Source of the DNA: Vannielia litorea
GTDB taxonomy: Bacteria > Pseudomonadota > Alphaproteobacteria > Rhodobacterales > Rhodobacteraceae
Direction: 5' to 3'
DNA length: 64,000 bases
Assembly: GCF_019801175.1 (NCBI RefSeq)
Contig: NZ_JAHVJR010000001.1
Coordinates: 1,922,001-1,986,000 of the forward strand
In this document: in pieces, positions 56,817 through 64,000 of the stretch
How the letters are laid out: each line of letters begins with the position of its first letter
Position numbering within the stretch: the first letter of the stretch is position 1
The notes under the pieces: generated by a model
What the model was told of the DNA's origin: nothing
Databases searched by the model: none
The model's input: only the letters and a program-made list of their open reading frames with translations
Program-made: the position numbers and the translations under genes

Positions 56817-57332
56817 ATGCGCAACCTGCTCCTCTCTTCTGCTCTGGTGGCAGCCTCCGCGCTTGCTGCGGGCGCCCAGTCCTCCACACCCTACTCCGCC
56901 GACGATGTCGCGAACTTTCTCGTCGACAGCGCCGACCTGGGCCTGAACCGCGGCATCTGCATCGGCACCGCCGAAGAATGTGCCCCGCCCAAGCCCAAGG
57001 GCATGGACATGATGATCAACTTCGAACTCGACAGCGCCGAGCTGACCGACCAGGCGAAAGAGACCCTCGCCGTGGTGGCTCAGGCCTTCGAGGACGAGCG
57101 CCTCAAGAAGGCCCGCTTTATGATCGAGGGTCACACCGACGCGCGCGGCACCGAAAAGTACAACGGCAACCTCTCCGAGGACCGTGCGGCCGCAGTGCAG
57201 GCCTACCTCGTGAGCCTCGGCGTGACCGAAGAGCGGCTCTCGGCCATGGGCTTCGGCGAGACCACGCCCCGGACCGACGACCCGATGGACCCGGAGAACC
57301 GCCGCGTCGAATTGCGGATCGATCTTCAGTAA
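56817..57332 (+). CDS. Small periplasmic OmpA-family protein
   Basis: 171 residues from the ATG at 56817, chosen because it gives a clean signal peptide (cleavage near residue 21, AAGAQS). The mature N-terminal part (~22-60) contains two Cys (GICIGTAEEC), probably a disulfide. The OmpA domain (~63-170) has INFELDSAEL, the peptidoglycan-binding Asp/Arg motif GHTDARG...LSEDRA and RRVELRI. It lies between tagH and tssA. Because TssL also has an OmpA domain and no tssJ is in sight, it may give a second wall anchor to the T6SS envelope complex, but this is inference. Confidence 0.85.
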   Translation: MRNLLLSSALVAASALAAGAQSSTPYSADDVANFLVDSADLGLNRGICIGTAEECAPPKPKGMDMMINFELDSAELTDQAKETLAVVAQAFEDERLKKARFMIEGHTDARGTEKYNGNLSEDRAAAVQAYLVSLGVTEERLSAMGFGETTPRTDDPMDPENRRVELRIDLQ

Positions 57333-57565
57333 AAGCGCGGGCCGTCATCGCGCGGGCCATGCCGCAGCGTCACAGTTCAGCGCCGTCCCGCCACCGGGGC
57401 GGCGTTTCTTTATGGTGAAAATTTCGTTTAACCGGCCGCGTGCCGAAATTTTTTGAGTGACCTCCGGGTCTTATCGGGTCAGTATCGCCGCCGAACGATG
57501 CAGGGTTCCCCACGAGGGCACCCCGATTTAAGGCCCACTCAACGGGAAGTCCCACGGGAACACAG

Positions 57566-58930
57566 ATGCGCTACGACAACCTCTTCGAGCCGATTTCCGA
57601 AGATCAGCCCTGCGGCCCCGACCTGCTGCTCGAAGACGACGACGATTACATCGAGTATTACTTCGAGGCGATCGACAAGGTGCCCATGCGCTACATCGTC
57701 AGCGCAGAGACGGGCGAGGTCTTCGACCGCAAGAACATCGACATCAAGAAAGAAGTCGCAGCGATGGACAAGCTGCTGGAGCGCACCCGCTGCCTCCGCC
57801 TGCTGTCGCTTCAGGCCCAGTTCCAGATCCTCTCCGGGCGCATCGTCGGATTTTCCGACTGCGTTCAGGCCATGCAAGGCCTGCTGGAGCGCTACTGGGC
57901 CGATGTGAACCCCAAGATCGACGAGGGTGACGCCACCGAGCGCCGCAACGCGATCGAACTGCTCAACGAGATGGGCCAGGTGGTCATGCCGCTGGAGCAC
58001 GCGCCCCTGCTGGAAGACCGCCGCGCGGGCCGCTTCGCCTTCCGCGACTACCAGCTCGCGACCGGCGCCAAGGAGCCCCGCGGCACCGAGAAGGCCGCCG
58101 CCGATGCAGGCGCGATCATGACCGCCCTGCAAAGCGCCGACAACGCTGGCGAGGTCGACAAGATCTATGCCGCGCTGACCGGCGCGCAGGCCGCCTGCGC
58201 CGCGATGAAGAGCGCCTGCATGGTGGCCGACAGCGGTGCCTTCGCGCCCCAGTTCGACAATCTCGAAGAAGTGCTGCGCGAGATGCTCCAGCTCTTCAAC
58301 GAGGCCCGCCCCGATCTTGCCGGCACCGGTGCCGATGATGCCGCCGGAGCCGAAGAAGGCGCCGAGGGCGAGATGGCCGGTGGCGAGGAGGGCGGCGCGC
58401 CCGTGGCCGTCTCCGGTGCCGGCGCCCGCGTGTCGTCCGGCCCGCCGGTCATGGTCGGCCCGGTGCCCAATCACGCCACCGCCAAGGCCGCGCTGGAGGC
58501 GATCGAGGCCTACTTCGCCTCCGTCGAGCCCTCCGCCCCTGCCCTGCTCCTGATTCGTCAGGCCCAGGACCTCTTCGGCAAGCCGCTGACCGAGGCGCTG
58601 CAAACCCTGCTGCCCGGCATGTCGAACAACGCGATCGTCGATTTCGGCTCGAAGGAGGGCTTCATGCTCGACTTCGGCAAGCTGTCCCAACTCGCCTCAT
58701 ACGAGATGCCCGCAGGCACTGTGCCGATCGATACCGGCCCCGCCGAACCCGTCGTCTGCGAGAACCGCGAGCAGGCCGCCGCGCTGATCTCCGCGGTCGA
58801 AAACTTCTTTCGCCAGACCGAGCCCTCCAGCCCGGTCCCGGTGCTGCTCTTCAAGGCGAAAACCTACCTCAACCGGGATTTTTCGTCGATACTCAGTGAC
58901 CTGTTCCAACACATGGACCAACCCGGCTGA
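57566..58930 (+). CDS. tssA: T6SS cap/priming protein TssA
   Basis: 454 residues. The N-terminal ImpA_N domain begins NLFEPISEDQPCGPDLLLED and continues with LERTRCLRLLSLQAQFQIL and ERYWADVNPKIDEGDATERR, where the family motif is the Trp-Pro/Asp-x-Val region. A Gly/Ala/Glu-rich linker (~260-300) separates a C-terminal alpha domain (~305-454) that contains FRQTEPSSPVPVLLFKAKTY, similar to VasJ/ImpA C-termini. TssA recruits baseplate components and caps the growing sheath/tube. It is 233 bp after the OmpA gene and 95 bp before tssB. Confidence 0.93.
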   Translation: MRYDNLFEPISEDQPCGPDLLLEDDDDYIEYYFEAIDKVPMRYIVSAETGEVFDRKNIDIKKEVAAMDKLLERTRCLRLLSLQAQFQILSGRIVGFSDCVQAMQGLLERYWADVNPKIDEGDATERRNAIELLNEMGQVVMPLEHAPLLEDRRAGRFAFRDYQLATGAKEPRGTEKAAADAGAIMTALQSADNAGEVDKIYAALTGAQAACAAMKSACMVADSGAFAPQFDNLEEVLREMLQLFNEARPDLAGTGADDAAGAEEGAEGEMAGGEEGGAPVAVSGAGARVSSGPPVMVGPVPNHATAKAALEAIEAYFASVEPSAPALLLIRQAQDLFGKPLTEALQTLLPGMSNNAIVDFGSKEGFMLDFGKLSQLASYEMPAGTVPIDTGPAEPVVCENREQAAALISAVENFFRQTEPSSPVPVLLFKAKTYLNRDFSSILSDLFQHMDQPG

Positions 58931-59025
58931 CGCACGGTCAGCCACCCCCCTTCCGCGGGGGCAAAACATTTGACAAAGCAGGGGCCACGTGGCTTCAATT
59001 GCTTAAGTATTAGGGAGATTTTCAC

Positions 59026-59559
59026 ATGGCTGATTCAGCAACCCGATTCATCAAACGCAACCGCCCGCCCCGGGTTCAGATCGCCTACGAAGACCCGTAC
59101 GACAGCGAAAAGAACGTCGAGCTGCCCTTCGTGATGGGCGTCATGGCCGACCTCTCCGGCAACGCCTCCGAAGTCGAGAAAGACCCGATGGCCGAGCGCA
59201 AGTTCACTCAGGTCGATACCGAAAACTTCGACGACTACATGGAGGCCGTCGCCCCCGGCGTGTCTTTCAACGTCGACAACAAGCTCGGTGAAGAGGACGG
59301 CGAGAAGCTGGGCGTGTCGCTCAACTTCAAGAAGATGGCCGACCTCGACCCCGGCGAAATCGCCAAGCAGGTGCCCGCCCTCAAGAAGCTGCTGGATGCC
59401 CGCGACGAGCTGGCCAACCTCCAGCGCTACATGAACGGCAAGTCCGGCGCGCAGGACCAGCTCCGCAAGCTGCTCGATGATCCCGACCTGATGAAGTTGC
59501 TCGCCGAGAAGCGCGCCGACATCAACGATGACAACGAGGAAGGTGGCGAGGAGGCCTGA
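59026..59559 (+). CDS. tssB: T6SS contractile sheath small subunit TssB (VipA)
   Basis: 177 residues. Typical start FIKRNRPPRVQIAYEDPYDS, then KNVELPFVMGVMADLSGN and RKFTQVDTENFDDYMEAVAP, FNVDNKL and the helix KKLLDARDELANLQRYMNGK. TssB and TssC polymerise around the Hcp tube and contract. The ribosome-binding site AGGGAGA is well placed. tssC starts 90 bp later, as in most T6SS loci. The C-terminus is very acidic (DDNEEGGEEA). Confidence 0.96.
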   Translation: MADSATRFIKRNRPPRVQIAYEDPYDSEKNVELPFVMGVMADLSGNASEVEKDPMAERKFTQVDTENFDDYMEAVAPGVSFNVDNKLGEEDGEKLGVSLNFKKMADLDPGEIAKQVPALKKLLDARDELANLQRYMNGKSGAQDQLRKLLDDPDLMKLLAEKRADINDDNEEGGEEA

Positions 59560-59649
59560 GCCCCCCGCCCCGCCCCGTAACCTTACGGGCGGTCGCGACC
59601 AGGCAAGGGTCGCCCGCCCGGCACCAGACCAAAGACAGGGACCAGACAC

Positions 59650-61140
59650 ATGGCAACCGAAGCCCAAAAGGAAGCCGGCGCCGCAGGTGGTGAAGTCAAT
59701 GAACTCGATGCCTTCTCCGCCGCGCTGAAGCAAAACTTCAAACCCCGCTCCGACACCGCCGCCACCGAGGTGGAAAACGCGGTGTCCACCCTCGTGAAAA
59801 CGGCGCTGGCCGACAGCACCGTGATCAAGGAAGACATCCTCGACACCGTCGACGAGATGATTGCGGCGCTCGACGCCAAGCTGACCACGCAGGTCAACGA
59901 GATCATTCACCACGAAGGCTACCAGCAGATCGAAAGCGCATGGCGCGGGCTGCATCACATGGTGATGAACTCCGAGCCCGACGCGACCATGAAGATCAAG
60001 GTGCTGAACGTCTCCAAGAAGGAACTCGAGCGCGAGCTTCGCTCCTTCCCCGGCGCCAAGTGGGACCAGAGCCCGCTGTTCAAGCAGATCTACGAGCACG
60101 AGTTCGGCCAACTGGGCGGCCAGCCCTACGGCGCGCTGATCGGCGACTACTACTTCGATCACTCCGCCGCCGACGTGCGCCTGCTGCGTGACCTCGGCAA
60201 GATCGCCGCCGCCTCCATGGCGCCCTTCATCTCGGCAGCCGACCCCGGCCTGCTGAACATGGACACCTGGAACGACCTCAACAAGCCGGCCGATCTGGGC
60301 TCGATCTTCGAGACCCCGGACTATGCCGCATGGAAGTCGTTGCGCGAGAGCGAAAACTCCCGTTACGTGGCCCTGACCGCCCCGCGCGTCATGGCCCGCG
60401 AGCCCTACGGCCAGAACAGCCTGCCGGTCGAGGCCTTCAACTTCGAAGAAGAGACCGACGGCCACGAGGGCAAGAAGTTCGCCTGGATGAATGCCTCCTA
60501 CGCGATGGCGGCCAACATCGCCCGGGCCCACAAGGAGTATGGCTGGACCGTCCGCATCCGCGGCGTGCAGTCGGGCGGTGAAGTGATCAACCTGCCGACC
60601 CACACCTTCGACACCGGCGACGGCTCCACCGATCAGAAGTGCCCCACCGAGATCGCCATCTCCGACCGCCGCGAGGGCGAGCTCTCCAAGGCCGGGATCA
60701 TCTCTCTGGTGCACCGCAAGAACACCGACAAGGCCGCCTTCATCGGCGCCCAGTCGCTCTACAAGCCCAAGAGCTTCGTCGATCCCGAGGCCACGGCGGC
60801 TGACAACCTCAGCTCCCGCCTGCCCTACATCTTCGCGGTGTCGCGCTTCTCGCACTACCTCAAGTGCATCGTGCGCGACCAGATCGGCTCCACCAAGGAA
60901 GAGGCCGTGCTCGAGCGCGACCTGAAGAACTGGATCGCCCAGTATATCGACGGCGACCCCAAGAACTCTTCCGAGACCGCCAAGGCCAAGCGCCCGCTCG
61001 CTGGCGCCGAGATCAAGATCGTCCCCGACGAGGAGAACCCTGGGTATTACATGGGCAAGTTCTTCCTCCGTCCGCACTTCCAGATGGAAGGCATGGACAT
61101 CGGCATGAGCCTCGTCTCGCGCCTGCCCTCCGGCGGCTGA
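59650..61140 (+). CDS. tssC: T6SS contractile sheath large subunit TssC (VipB)
   Basis: 496 residues, normal for TssC. Signature segments include YQQIESAWRGLHHMVMNSEP, FGQLGGQPYGALIGDYYFDH, LPYIFAVSRFSHYLKCIVRD and the C-terminal YYMGKFFLRPHFQMEGMDIG. It forms the outer layer of the sheath with TssB and is the substrate for ClpV-driven disassembly. The stop is followed by a hairpin (61158-61181) and a long leader before hcp, so hcp may be separately controlled. Confidence 0.97.
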   Translation: MATEAQKEAGAAGGEVNELDAFSAALKQNFKPRSDTAATEVENAVSTLVKTALADSTVIKEDILDTVDEMIAALDAKLTTQVNEIIHHEGYQQIESAWRGLHHMVMNSEPDATMKIKVLNVSKKELERELRSFPGAKWDQSPLFKQIYEHEFGQLGGQPYGALIGDYYFDHSAADVRLLRDLGKIAAASMAPFISAADPGLLNMDTWNDLNKPADLGSIFETPDYAAWKSLRESENSRYVALTAPRVMAREPYGQNSLPVEAFNFEEETDGHEGKKFAWMNASYAMAANIARAHKEYGWTVRIRGVQSGGEVINLPTHTFDTGDGSTDQKCPTEIAISDRREGELSKAGIISLVHRKNTDKAAFIGAQSLYKPKSFVDPEATAADNLSSRLPYIFAVSRFSHYLKCIVRDQIGSTKEEAVLERDLKNWIAQYIDGDPKNSSETAKAKRPLAGAEIKIVPDEENPGYYMGKFFLRPHFQMEGMDIGMSLVSRLPSGG

Positions 61141-61157
61141 TCCACTCTCAAGCGTTT

Positions 61158-61278
61158 CGGGCCCTGTTTTTGCAGGGCCCGTTCGGTTCCCTCACGATTT
61201 CGTAAAAAAAATGTGTTGGGGAACCTTGCAACGGGAGGCCCTGCTTCCCATCTCAGTAAGGACCGAGCATTACCGGTC
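61158..61278 (+). promoter_or_regulatory. tssC-hcp leader with two hairpins
   Basis: CGGGCCCTG (61158-61166) and CAGGGCCCG (61173-61181) form a perfect 9-bp stem with loop TTTTTG, 18 bp after tssC. A weaker hairpin, GACCG (61261-61265) with CGGTC (61274-61278), is followed by TTTATTT. These would act as terminator/attenuator elements before hcp. The AT-rich stretch from 61200 suits an hcp promoter. Confidence 0.5.
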
Positions 61279-61337
61279 TTTATTTCAAAAACGGCAAGTT
61301 ATTTGCTTCCACTAGGTAACCACAAGGAGATCAACTA

Positions 61338-61826
61338 ATGGCTACCGCTCTTTACATGAAACTCGATGGTGTTGACGGCGAATGCGTGGTCGAAGGCTAC
61401 GAAGGCTGGATCGACCTGCTCTCCATGTCCTTCTCCGGTTCGCAGTCCGGCACCATGCACACCGGTCGCGGCGGCGGCTCGGGCAAAGTGTCCATGGGTG
61501 ACCTGATGGCCACCAAGCTGACCGACAAGTGCTCCACCGACCTGATGAAGAAGCTGTGCCTCGGCCAGCACTACGCCACGGTTGACGTGCACGCCACCAA
61601 GGCCACCGGCGGCAAGCCGATGCCCTACTTCACCATCAAGCTGACCGACGCCATCGTAACGTCGCAGAGCTTCGGCGGTGCCGGCGGCGGCAACGACCAG
61701 ATGACCGAGAGCTTCTCGCTGAACTACCGTCAGATCAACTGCGAGTACAAAATCCAGGCCGAGGATGGCACCGAGACCGGCACCACCACCGCCGGCTACA
61801 ACGTGGCCACCGGCGCCGAGGCCTGA
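61338..61826 (+). CDS. hcp: T6SS tube protein Hcp (TssD)
   Basis: 162 residues, typical of Hcp1-type proteins. Segments ALYMKLDGVDGECVVEGYEG, then WIDLLSMSFSGSQSG, KVSMGDLMATKLTDKCST, YFTIKLTDAIVTSQSFGG and ESFSLNYRQINCEYK match the Hcp beta-barrel fold. Hexameric rings stack into the inner tube, and Hcp is secreted in quantity. It has an excellent ribosome-binding site (AAGGAG), a long leader, and a strong terminator right after it, consistent with high separate expression. Confidence 0.97.
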   Translation: MATALYMKLDGVDGECVVEGYEGWIDLLSMSFSGSQSGTMHTGRGGGSGKVSMGDLMATKLTDKCSTDLMKKLCLGQHYATVDVHATKATGGKPMPYFTIKLTDAIVTSQSFGGAGGGNDQMTESFSLNYRQINCEYKIQAEDGTETGTTTAGYNVATGAEA

Positions 61827-61870
61827 TCCTCACGCCAGGCCGGGCCTGCGGGCCCGCTCGGAAAGTTTGC

Positions 61871-61903
61871 AAAGGGGCGCAGCGATGCGCCCCTTTCGCT
61901 TTT
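61871..61903 (+). terminator. Rho-independent terminator after hcp
   Basis: AAAGGGGCGC (61871-61880) and GCGCCCCTTT (61887-61896) form a perfect 10-bp stem with a 6-nt loop (AGCGAT), followed by CGC and TTTT (61900-61903). It lies 45 bp after the hcp stop. tssE begins about 240 bp later and so needs read-through or its own promoter. Confidence 0.85.
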
Positions 61904-62141
61904 CCCGGTCGCGCCGTGGGCGGCGCGCTCGGCGCGAAACCCCTTGCATTCAAGCACTTGGCCCGCCATCTTGCGCCTCATTCACCGCCCGCGATTTCAC
62001 AGGTCTCACACGCTTTTCACAAATTTCTCCGCCCCCTTCCCCCTTCACGGCCCGCCCCCTGCCCGCTATCGTTGACGCTGCGTCCGGGCCGGTTTTCCGG
62101 GCGAGCCGATTTCAGCACTCTGGCAAGGACCCCTGGCGCCC

Positions 62142-62696
62142 ATGGCACGCGACTCCAAGCAGCAGCTCCAGATCCCGATCATGTATGCCTTCCGCGAGGC
62201 CCATCGGGCGCGCGATGCCAAGATCGACGGCACCACCTACCAGGATGGTCAGCGCGTGCTGACAGACCGCGCCGCCGTGCGTCGCCGCGGCGCCAACGAG
62301 GCGCAGCTCAAGCGCAACCTCGAGCTCGATCTCGTGCAGCTCGCCAACACCATCAACCTCGATGCCGTCATGGATGTGGATGATCTCGACTACGTACAGA
62401 AGTCGATCCTCAACTACGGCGTCGTCGACCTCTCCAACCTCACCTCCGAAGACATCCGCGTGCAGCGCGTGCCCCAGCAACTCGCCCGCGCCCTGCTCAA
62501 CCACGAGCCGCGTTTCGTGCCCGAAAGCATGGATGTGCAATTGCGCGAGGAATTCGACGACGTGAACCAGAAGCTGATGTTCGATATCAACGCCGAAATG
62601 GCCTGCAAGCCGGTGGATATTCCGCTCGAATTCGTCGCCGAGATCGACGTAGGCTCCGGCAAGATGAAATTCTCCAATATCGAAGGCGCCGGATGA
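62142..62696 (+). CDS. tssE: T6SS baseplate wedge protein TssE (gp25-like)
   Basis: 184 residues. The gp25/GPW-like core shows LKRNLELDLVQLANTINLDA, LDYVQKSILNYGVVDLSNLT and QLARALLNHEPRFVPESMDV, followed by FDINAEMACKP and PLEFVAEIDVGSGK. TssE nucleates the sheath at the baseplate together with TssF and TssG. The stop overlaps the tssF start by ATGA (62693-62696), so translation is coupled. Confidence 0.95.
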   Translation: MARDSKQQLQIPIMYAFREAHRARDAKIDGTTYQDGQRVLTDRAAVRRRGANEAQLKRNLELDLVQLANTINLDAVMDVDDLDYVQKSILNYGVVDLSNLTSEDIRVQRVPQQLARALLNHEPRFVPESMDVQLREEFDDVNQKLMFDINAEMACKPVDIPLEFVAEIDVGSGKMKFSNIEGAG

Positions 62697-64000
62697 ACCG
62701 CGAATTTCTCAATGCCTACAACCGCGAACTCGCCGTGCTCTACGAGCGTTCCAAGGAGTTTGCCGAGGAGTATCCGGGCATCGCCGAGCGCCTTGGCGGG
62801 CTGACCGAAGACAAGCTCGATCCCGGCCTCGCCGGGCTGTTCGAGGGCACCGCCTTCATGGCCGCGCGGGTGCAGCTGGCAATTCAGGGCGAGTTCGAGA
62901 CCTTCACCAACGCCCTGCTCGAACAGCTGATGCCCGACTACCTCGCGCCCACCCCCTCGGCGATGATCGTGCAGGCCAAGCCGGACTTCTCCGAGAAGGA
63001 TCTGATCAAGGGAGAGGGCTTCAAGGCCGGCTCCTATCTCGATGCCACCTATGTCGAGCGCGAGCAGCGCGTCTCCGCCCGTTTCCGCCTCTCGGCCCCG
63101 CTCACGCTCTGGCCACTGGAGCTGGATACCGCCACCTACATGCCGTCGCCCGGCCCGATGCAGGCGCTCGGCATCGACGTGATGCGCCAGACAGCGGCTG
63201 GCCTGCGCCTCCGCCTCGTGCGCCGCACCGACAACTCCGAGCGTGACCCCGAGCTGCCCCCCAAGAAGGGCGACAAGCCCGCGCTGGTCAACGAGGTGCT
63301 CTGCAACGAGCTGCCGGTCTATCTCAACGGCCCCCGCGCCGATATGGTCGCCCTCTACGAGCAGCTCTTCGCAGACACCTGCCGCATCACCCTGCGCTAC
63401 CTCGACCGTTCCGGTGACCCGGTGTTCCTGCCCTGCCCGCCCGGCTTTCTGGAGCAGGTCGGCTTCCGCGAGGACGAGCGGCTCTTCCCCGAGGAAGACA
63501 AGATCTTCGAGGGCTTCTCGCACCTGCGCGAATACTGGATTTTGCCGCAAAAATTCCTCGGCTTCCGGATGCGCGGTCTCAAGCGCCTGCTGGCCCGCAT
63601 CCCCGCCCCCATGTTCGACGTGCTCATCGAGTTCTCCAAGAGCCAGCCCAAGCTGGCGGCACTCATTGAGCCCGACAATTTCCGCCTCTACTCCGCGCCC
63701 GCCGTGAACCTCTTCGAGGAGCGCTGCTCCCGCGTGCGCCCCGACCCCAAGTTCAACGAGTATCTCGTGGTGCCGGATTCCAGCCCCTCGGTGAACTACG
63801 AGGTCCAGCGCATCAAGGAGGTCTACGCCCACTATCCCGGCATGCGCAAAAAGGTCGAGGTCAACCGGCTTTACTCCCAGCCCGATGGCGAGGTGCGCCC
63901 GGCTGATGCGCTCTATTACAACCACACCCGCAAGCCCCGTCGCCTGACAGAAAAAGAGCGGCGCTTCGGCTTTGGCGGCGATTACGTCGGCACCGAGACC
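62693..64000 (+). CDS. tssF: T6SS baseplate wedge protein TssF, 3' end cut by window edge
   Basis: 436 residues are visible; the frame is open at the right edge, and full TssF proteins have ~580-620 residues. The N-terminus NREFLNAYNRELAVLYERSK and the segments EYPGIAERLGGL, ALLEQLMPDYLAPTPS and RLYSAPAVNLFEERCSRVRPD (the SNL-type region before the C-terminal domain) are characteristic. It starts in an ATGA overlap with tssE. TssF forms the baseplate wedge with TssG and TssE. tssG and tssH (clpV) are expected to follow outside the window. Confidence 0.95.
   Translation, partial: MNREFLNAYNRELAVLYERSKEFAEEYPGIAERLGGLTEDKLDPGLAGLFEGTAFMAARVQLAIQGEFETFTNALLEQLMPDYLAPTPSAMIVQAKPDFSEKDLIKGEGFKAGSYLDATYVEREQRVSARFRLSAPLTLWPLELDTATYMPSPGPMQALGIDVMRQTAAGLRLRLVRRTDNSERDPELPPKKGDKPALVNEVLCNELPVYLNGPRADMVALYEQLFADTCRITLRYLDRSGDPVFLPCPPGFLEQVGFREDERLFPEEDKIFEGFSHLREYWILPQKFLGFRMRGLKRLLARIPAPMFDVLIEFSKSQPKLAALIEPDNFRLYSAPAVNLFEERCSRVRPDPKFNEYLVVPDSSPSVNYEVQRIKEVYAHYPGMRKKVEVNRLYSQPDGEVRPADALYYNHTRKPRRLTEKERRFGFGGDYVGTET

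Overview
The window looks like a chromosomal segment of a marine alphaproteobacterium of the Rhodobacteraceae (Roseobacter-type). The evidence is high G+C with strong GC3 bias, many 4-base ATGA/GTGA gene overlaps, the block of dac-like carboxypeptidase, tmk, holB, tatD and MBL hydrolase, abundant TRAP and ABC transporters, and short intergenic palindromes of a kind I associate with this family. The assignment is by eye, with no database search.

Region 1 (1-12578): a probable polyuronide/uronate utilisation locus. On the minus strand, an AlgS/MalK-type ATPase, two LplB/LplC-type permeases, a large calcium-site solute-binding protein and a DUF4962/heparinase II/III-type lyase (cut by the left edge) form one operon. 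Divergent to it are a GntR/FCD regulator and a MATE exporter, followed by a three-gene TRAP transporter (dctPQM). A repeated operator-like element, CTGGNATACTAGT, sits three times in the divergent promoter region and once in the TRAP promoter, so the three units look like one regulon.

Region 2 (12579-15107): the edge of an integrated element. A tyrosine recombinase with an HTH plus zinc-ribbon N-terminus and an AlpA-like protein are encoded next to the 3' end of a tRNA-Ser(UGA), with three 12-bp direct repeats between them.

Region 3 (15108-30450): core genome. It carries a SPOR lipoprotein, a D,D-carboxypeptidase, tmk, holB, tatD, an MBL hydrolase and an AEC transporter. A PotABCD-like ABC operon follows on the minus strand; its PotB-like permease has a ~250-residue extracytoplasmic insertion, and it includes a DUF1330 gene. 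Then come a RidA-like protein lacking the usual catalytic Arg, threonine ammonia-lyase, a GNAT acetyltransferase and aroQ.

Region 4 (30599-64000): a type VI secretion system in two divergent halves. The minus half is tssK-tssL(OmpA)-tssM-tagF-pppA-ppkA. The plus half is vgrG, a DUF6931-like gene, tagH (FHA), an OmpA protein, tssA, tssB, tssC, hcp, tssE and tssF, truncated by the right edge. An ~8.8-kb gene for a giant autotransporter adhesin with its own terminator lies between the halves. tssG, tssH/clpV, tssJ and PAAR genes are not in the window.

The most interesting signal is a short N-terminal (Q/G)-K-T-V-I motif shared by the T6SS kinase, TssL (two copies) and the DUF6931-like protein. 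Because a kinase, a phosphatase and an FHA protein are encoded in the same cluster, I propose this as a common phosphothreonine/FHA docking tag that controls assembly post-translationally.
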